DNA from: Aeromicrobium wangtongii
GTDB lineage: Bacteria; Actinomycetota; Actinomycetes; Propionibacteriales; Nocardioidaceae
Length of the DNA: 64,000 bases
Assembly (NCBI RefSeq): GCF_024584515.1
Contig: NZ_CP102173.1
Coordinates: 1,922,001-1,986,000 of the forward strand
Direction of reading: 5' to 3'
Below the pieces are notes generated by a model. That model saw nothing but the letters and a program-made list of their open reading frames with translations, was not told where the DNA came from and made no database searches. The position numbers and the translations under genes are program-made. This document shows positions 60,526 through 64,000 of the stretch, piece by piece. Each line of letters starts with the position of its first letter. Position 1 is the first letter of the stretch.

Positions 60526-60530
60526 CGCGC

Positions 60531-61352
60531 TCAGCCGAAGAACGTGCCCAGCCGGGGGCGTGCCGGTGACGGCTGCGAGTCCTGGTCGGTGAAGGCCGTC
60601 TTCGCCGCGAAGCCCTGCACGACCTCGCGGTACGGCAGCACCCGGTACGGCAGCGGCGAGCTCGCAGCCCGGCGGGCGAGGGTCTCCCACGGCAGCGTCG
60701 CCTGCGATGCCACGACCAGCACGTTGCCGAACCGGCGCCCCTTCAAGGTCGCCGGCTCGGCGCTGATCATGACCTCGGCGAAGGCGTCCAGCACTCCCCG
60801 CACGGCGCGGCGCAGATACGGGAACGGGGCGTGGTCGGCCAGGTTGAGCAGAACGAGCCCGTCCGGCGTCGTGACGCGGGCCAGCTCGCCGAAGAACTCC
60901 CTCGTCGTCAGCTCGGCGGGCACCTGGTCGCCGTCGAAGGCGTCTAGCACCACGACGTCGGCGAAGTCATCACGCATCGCGGCGATGCCGGTGCGCCCGT
61001 CGACCGGACGGACCTTGATGCCGCTGTGCCGCGGCAACGGCATGCGCTCGCGGACCAGGGCCGTGATCTCCTCGTCCGGCTCCAGGACGATCTGGGCCGA
61101 TCGGGGCCGGGTGGCGGCGACGTAGCGGGCCAGGGTCATGCCGGCGCCGCCGATGTGCACGCAGCGCAGCGGCTCCCCCGCCGTCCCGTGACCGTCGATC
61201 ACGTCGGCCATCCGCTGGATGTAGTCGAACTCGAGGCGTCGCGGATCGTCCAGGTCGACGTACGACTGCTCGGTGCCGTCGACCCGCAGCGTGAACGCCG
61301 AGGGACGATCCCGGTCGACCACGATCTCGATCCGCCGCACGTCCTCGCTCAC
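60531..61352 (-). CDS. Spermidine synthase-like methyltransferase-fold protein
   Basis: A 273-residue Rossmann protein related to polyamine aminopropyltransferases. It has the GGAGMTLARYVAATRPRSAQ nucleotide loop, EPDEEITALVRERMPLP and the VVVLDAFDGDQVPAELTTRE segment, where D-A-F-D replaces the catalytic D of true SpeE. Because the key acidic residues of the active site are only partly kept, a different substrate is possible. These proteins are widespread in actinobacteria as fused or stand-alone forms. The start is at 61352. Confidence 0.8.
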   Translation of the reverse strand: MSEDVRRIEIVVDRDRPSAFTLRVDGTEQSYVDLDDPRRLEFDYIQRMADVIDGHGTAGEPLRCVHIGGAGMTLARYVAATRPRSAQIVLEPDEEITALVRERMPLPRHSGIKVRPVDGRTGIAAMRDDFADVVVLDAFDGDQVPAELTTREFFGELARVTTPDGLVLLNLADHAPFPYLRRAVRGVLDAFAEVMISAEPATLKGRRFGNVLVVASQATLPWETLARRAASSPLPYRVLPYREVVQGFAAKTAFTDQDSQPSPARPRLGTFFG

Positions 61353-61410
61353 CGGACCACTGTAGGGCGCGTCCTCGTCGGTCCGCCGGGCCGGTGAGCT
61401 GACCCACCGC

Positions 61411-62001
61411 TCAGGCTGTCGTCCCGGCAGCCGGAGCCCGAGGGCTGCGGCGATAGGCCGACACCGTCGGATCGCCCGTGACCCAGAACCGCCACGGGAC
61501 GTCGGCCGCCTTCGACACGCCGACGCGCGGGCCGGCCGTGACCTGGACGGGGTCCGACGGCGGCTCCCCCAGGCGCACGCCCTCGCTGACCAGCAGGTCC
61601 GCGCCCAGATCGTCCAGCGTGAGACCCAGGGCGCGGGCCAGGTTGCCGGGGCCCCGCGCCAGGGCGACGTCCTTGACGCCCGGACGTCGCGACCGCGCGG
61701 TCTCCAGGCCCTCGGCCACCTCGCCGGCGCGGATCAGCACCGCCGCGGCGCGATTGGTGGGGCCGGTGACGACATTGGCGCAAAAGTGCATCCCGTAGGA
61801 GCGGTAGACGTACAGCCGCCACGGCGGCCCGTACATGATCTCGCTGCGCGCCGTGCGGGTGAATGCGTGCGACGCCGGGTCGTCCACCCCGCCGTAGGCC
61901 TCGACCTCCGTGATCCGCACCGCGACGCCGTGGCCGTGCAGCACGCGTCCGAGCAGACCGCGGGCCCGGACGGCGACCTCGCCGTCCGGGCCCGCGGGCA
62001 T
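61411..62001 (-). CDS. DNA-3-methyladenine glycosylase, AAG/Mpg type
   Basis: A 196-residue repair enzyme unrelated in fold to AlkA. It has the AAG core ITEVEAYGGVDDPASHAFTR, the MYGPPWRLYVYRSYGMHFCA loop with the catalytic-site Tyr/His, and the ARGPGNLARALGLTLDDLGA segment. It removes alkylated or deaminated purines. ATG 62001 is 7 bases after the cyclophilin stop, so the two genes are cotranscribed. Confidence 0.92.
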   Translation of the reverse strand: MPAGPDGEVAVRARGLLGRVLHGHGVAVRITEVEAYGGVDDPASHAFTRTARSEIMYGPPWRLYVYRSYGMHFCANVVTGPTNRAAAVLIRAGEVAEGLETARSRRPGVKDVALARGPGNLARALGLTLDDLGADLLVSEGVRLGEPPSDPVQVTAGPRVGVSKAADVPWRFWVTGDPTVSAYRRSPRAPAAGTTA

Positions 62002-62008
62002 CAGCCGA

Positions 62009-62659
62009 TCAGCTGACGGACTCGATGACGACATCCTTGGCCGGTGCGACGCCGTCGGGACCGTTGCCTTCCTTCTCGATGTCCTGGGCGACCTTGAGGC
62101 CGGCCGCGTCGACCGTGCCGAAGACGGTGAACTCCGGTCGCAGATCGGCTTCCGCGAGGACGATGAAGAACTGCGATCCGTTCGTGTCGGGGCCGGCATT
62201 CGCCATCGCGAGCGTCCCGGCCGGGTAGGTCTCGGAGCCGCTGAGCTCGTCGCCGAAGCTGTAGCCCGGTCCGCCCGTGCCGGTGGCCGTGGGATCGCCG
62301 CACTGCAGCACGAAGCCGGGCACCAGACGGTGGCACTTCGTGCCGTCGTAGTAGCCCTGCTCGGCCAGCGAGATGAACGAGTTGACGGTGCACGGTGCCG
62401 TGTCGGGCTTCAGTGTGGCCTTGATGGCACCGCGGTTGGTCTTGATGGTGATCTGGTCCGCGCTCTTCGGCTCGGTCGGGGGCAGCTTGGCCTTCTTGCC
62501 CGGCTCCTCGCCCTCGGTGTAGGTGCAGGTCCCGTCCGAGGCCGGTGCCTTGGACGAGGCGGCCGGCTTGTCGGCCGAGTCGTCGTCGGAGCCACCGCAT
62601 GCGGTCAGCAGGGTCAACAGGGCCGTGGCCGCCGCGGCGGCAGCAAGACGAGAACGCAT
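62009..62659 (-). CDS. Cyclophilin-type peptidyl-prolyl isomerase, lipoprotein
   Basis: A 216-residue surface foldase. The signal peptide ends in a lipobox with C21 (LLTLLTACGGS), so it should be lipid-anchored. The cyclophilin domain has FISLAEQGYYDGTKCHRLVP, GFVLQCGDP, MANAGPDTNGSQFFIVLAEA and PEFTVFGTV. It assists folding of exported proteins and would be a substrate for the Lnt encoded at the left of the window. Ser/Asp linker after the Cys. Confidence 0.93.
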   Translation of the reverse strand: MRSRLAAAAAATALLTLLTACGGSDDDSADKPAASSKAPASDGTCTYTEGEEPGKKAKLPPTEPKSADQITIKTNRGAIKATLKPDTAPCTVNSFISLAEQGYYDGTKCHRLVPGFVLQCGDPTATGTGGPGYSFGDELSGSETYPAGTLAMANAGPDTNGSQFFIVLAEADLRPEFTVFGTVDAAGLKVAQDIEKEGNGPDGVAPAKDVVIESVS

Positions 62660-62690
62660 GCCGCCGAGCCTAGCCAACGTCCCTGTGACG

Positions 62691-64000
<1,310 letters not shown>

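Overview
The window is about 70% G+C chromosome with dense genes, many GTG starts and frequent 4-base ATGA/GTGA start-stop overlaps. It codes for actinobacterial hallmark proteins: RbpA, a separate Lnt plus polyprenol-phosphate mannose synthase, LysX, GarA/FtsR and a SigK/RskA pair. I infer a Nocardioidaceae-like actinobacterium (for example Aeromicrobium or Nocardioides); the genus is not proven by anything in the sequence. I see no rRNA or tRNA gene, prophage, insertion sequence or CRISPR array.

Layout. 0-8.4 kb: an aminopeptidase-lnt-ppm operon converging on rbpA, whose upstream region carries a sigma-R-type promoter; a GDPD/MFS pair; an HTH-MurA fusion with its own palindrome. 8.4-10.6 kb: MBL hydrolase, DUF2630, and an MpaB-family oxygenase divergent from a TetR regulator. 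10.7-15 kb: two tandem thioester-domain surface proteins with duplicated upstream DNA. 15-20.7 kb: small accessory genes (VOC, peptidase E, YunG, DUF1772, NmrA, AraC). 20.7-27.3 kb: an LssY-like/DUF998/LysX membrane-lipid operon ending in a broken amino acid permease. 27.3-32 kb: transporters, an AlkA-like glycosylase, a YciO-type protein and a 47-residue GPGG membrane protein. 32-36.4 kb: cysH-cysD-cysN-cobA sulfate assimilation and siroheme operon. 36.7-40.6 kb: an SOS-boxed DUF222/HNH gene, a CAP protein, and rtcB behind a short reading frame and a strong terminator. 40.6-45 kb: small membrane proteins, a glutaryl-CoA-type dehydrogenase, sigK-rskA and a hydrolase.

45-53.5 kb is a conserved actinobacterial block matching Mycobacterium tuberculosis Rv1822-Rv1832 in order: pgsA2-like, DUF881, sbp, DUF881, gcvH, garA, ftsR, DUF151, MerR, gcvP. 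A glycine riboswitch precedes gcvP. 53.7-64 kb holds sodA, a copper operon (membrane protein, YcnI, CopC, CopD-CtaG), rocD, small stress-type proteins, a spermidine-synthase-like protein, AAG glycosylase, a lipoprotein cyclophilin and the 3' part of argH, which runs off the window edge.

Most genes are ordinary housekeeping. The features most worth a second look are the tandem thioester adhesins with shared DosR-like boxes, the inverted array of 21-base repeats at 44837-45103, the rtcB leader, the HTH-MurA operator, and the decayed permease in the LysX operon.
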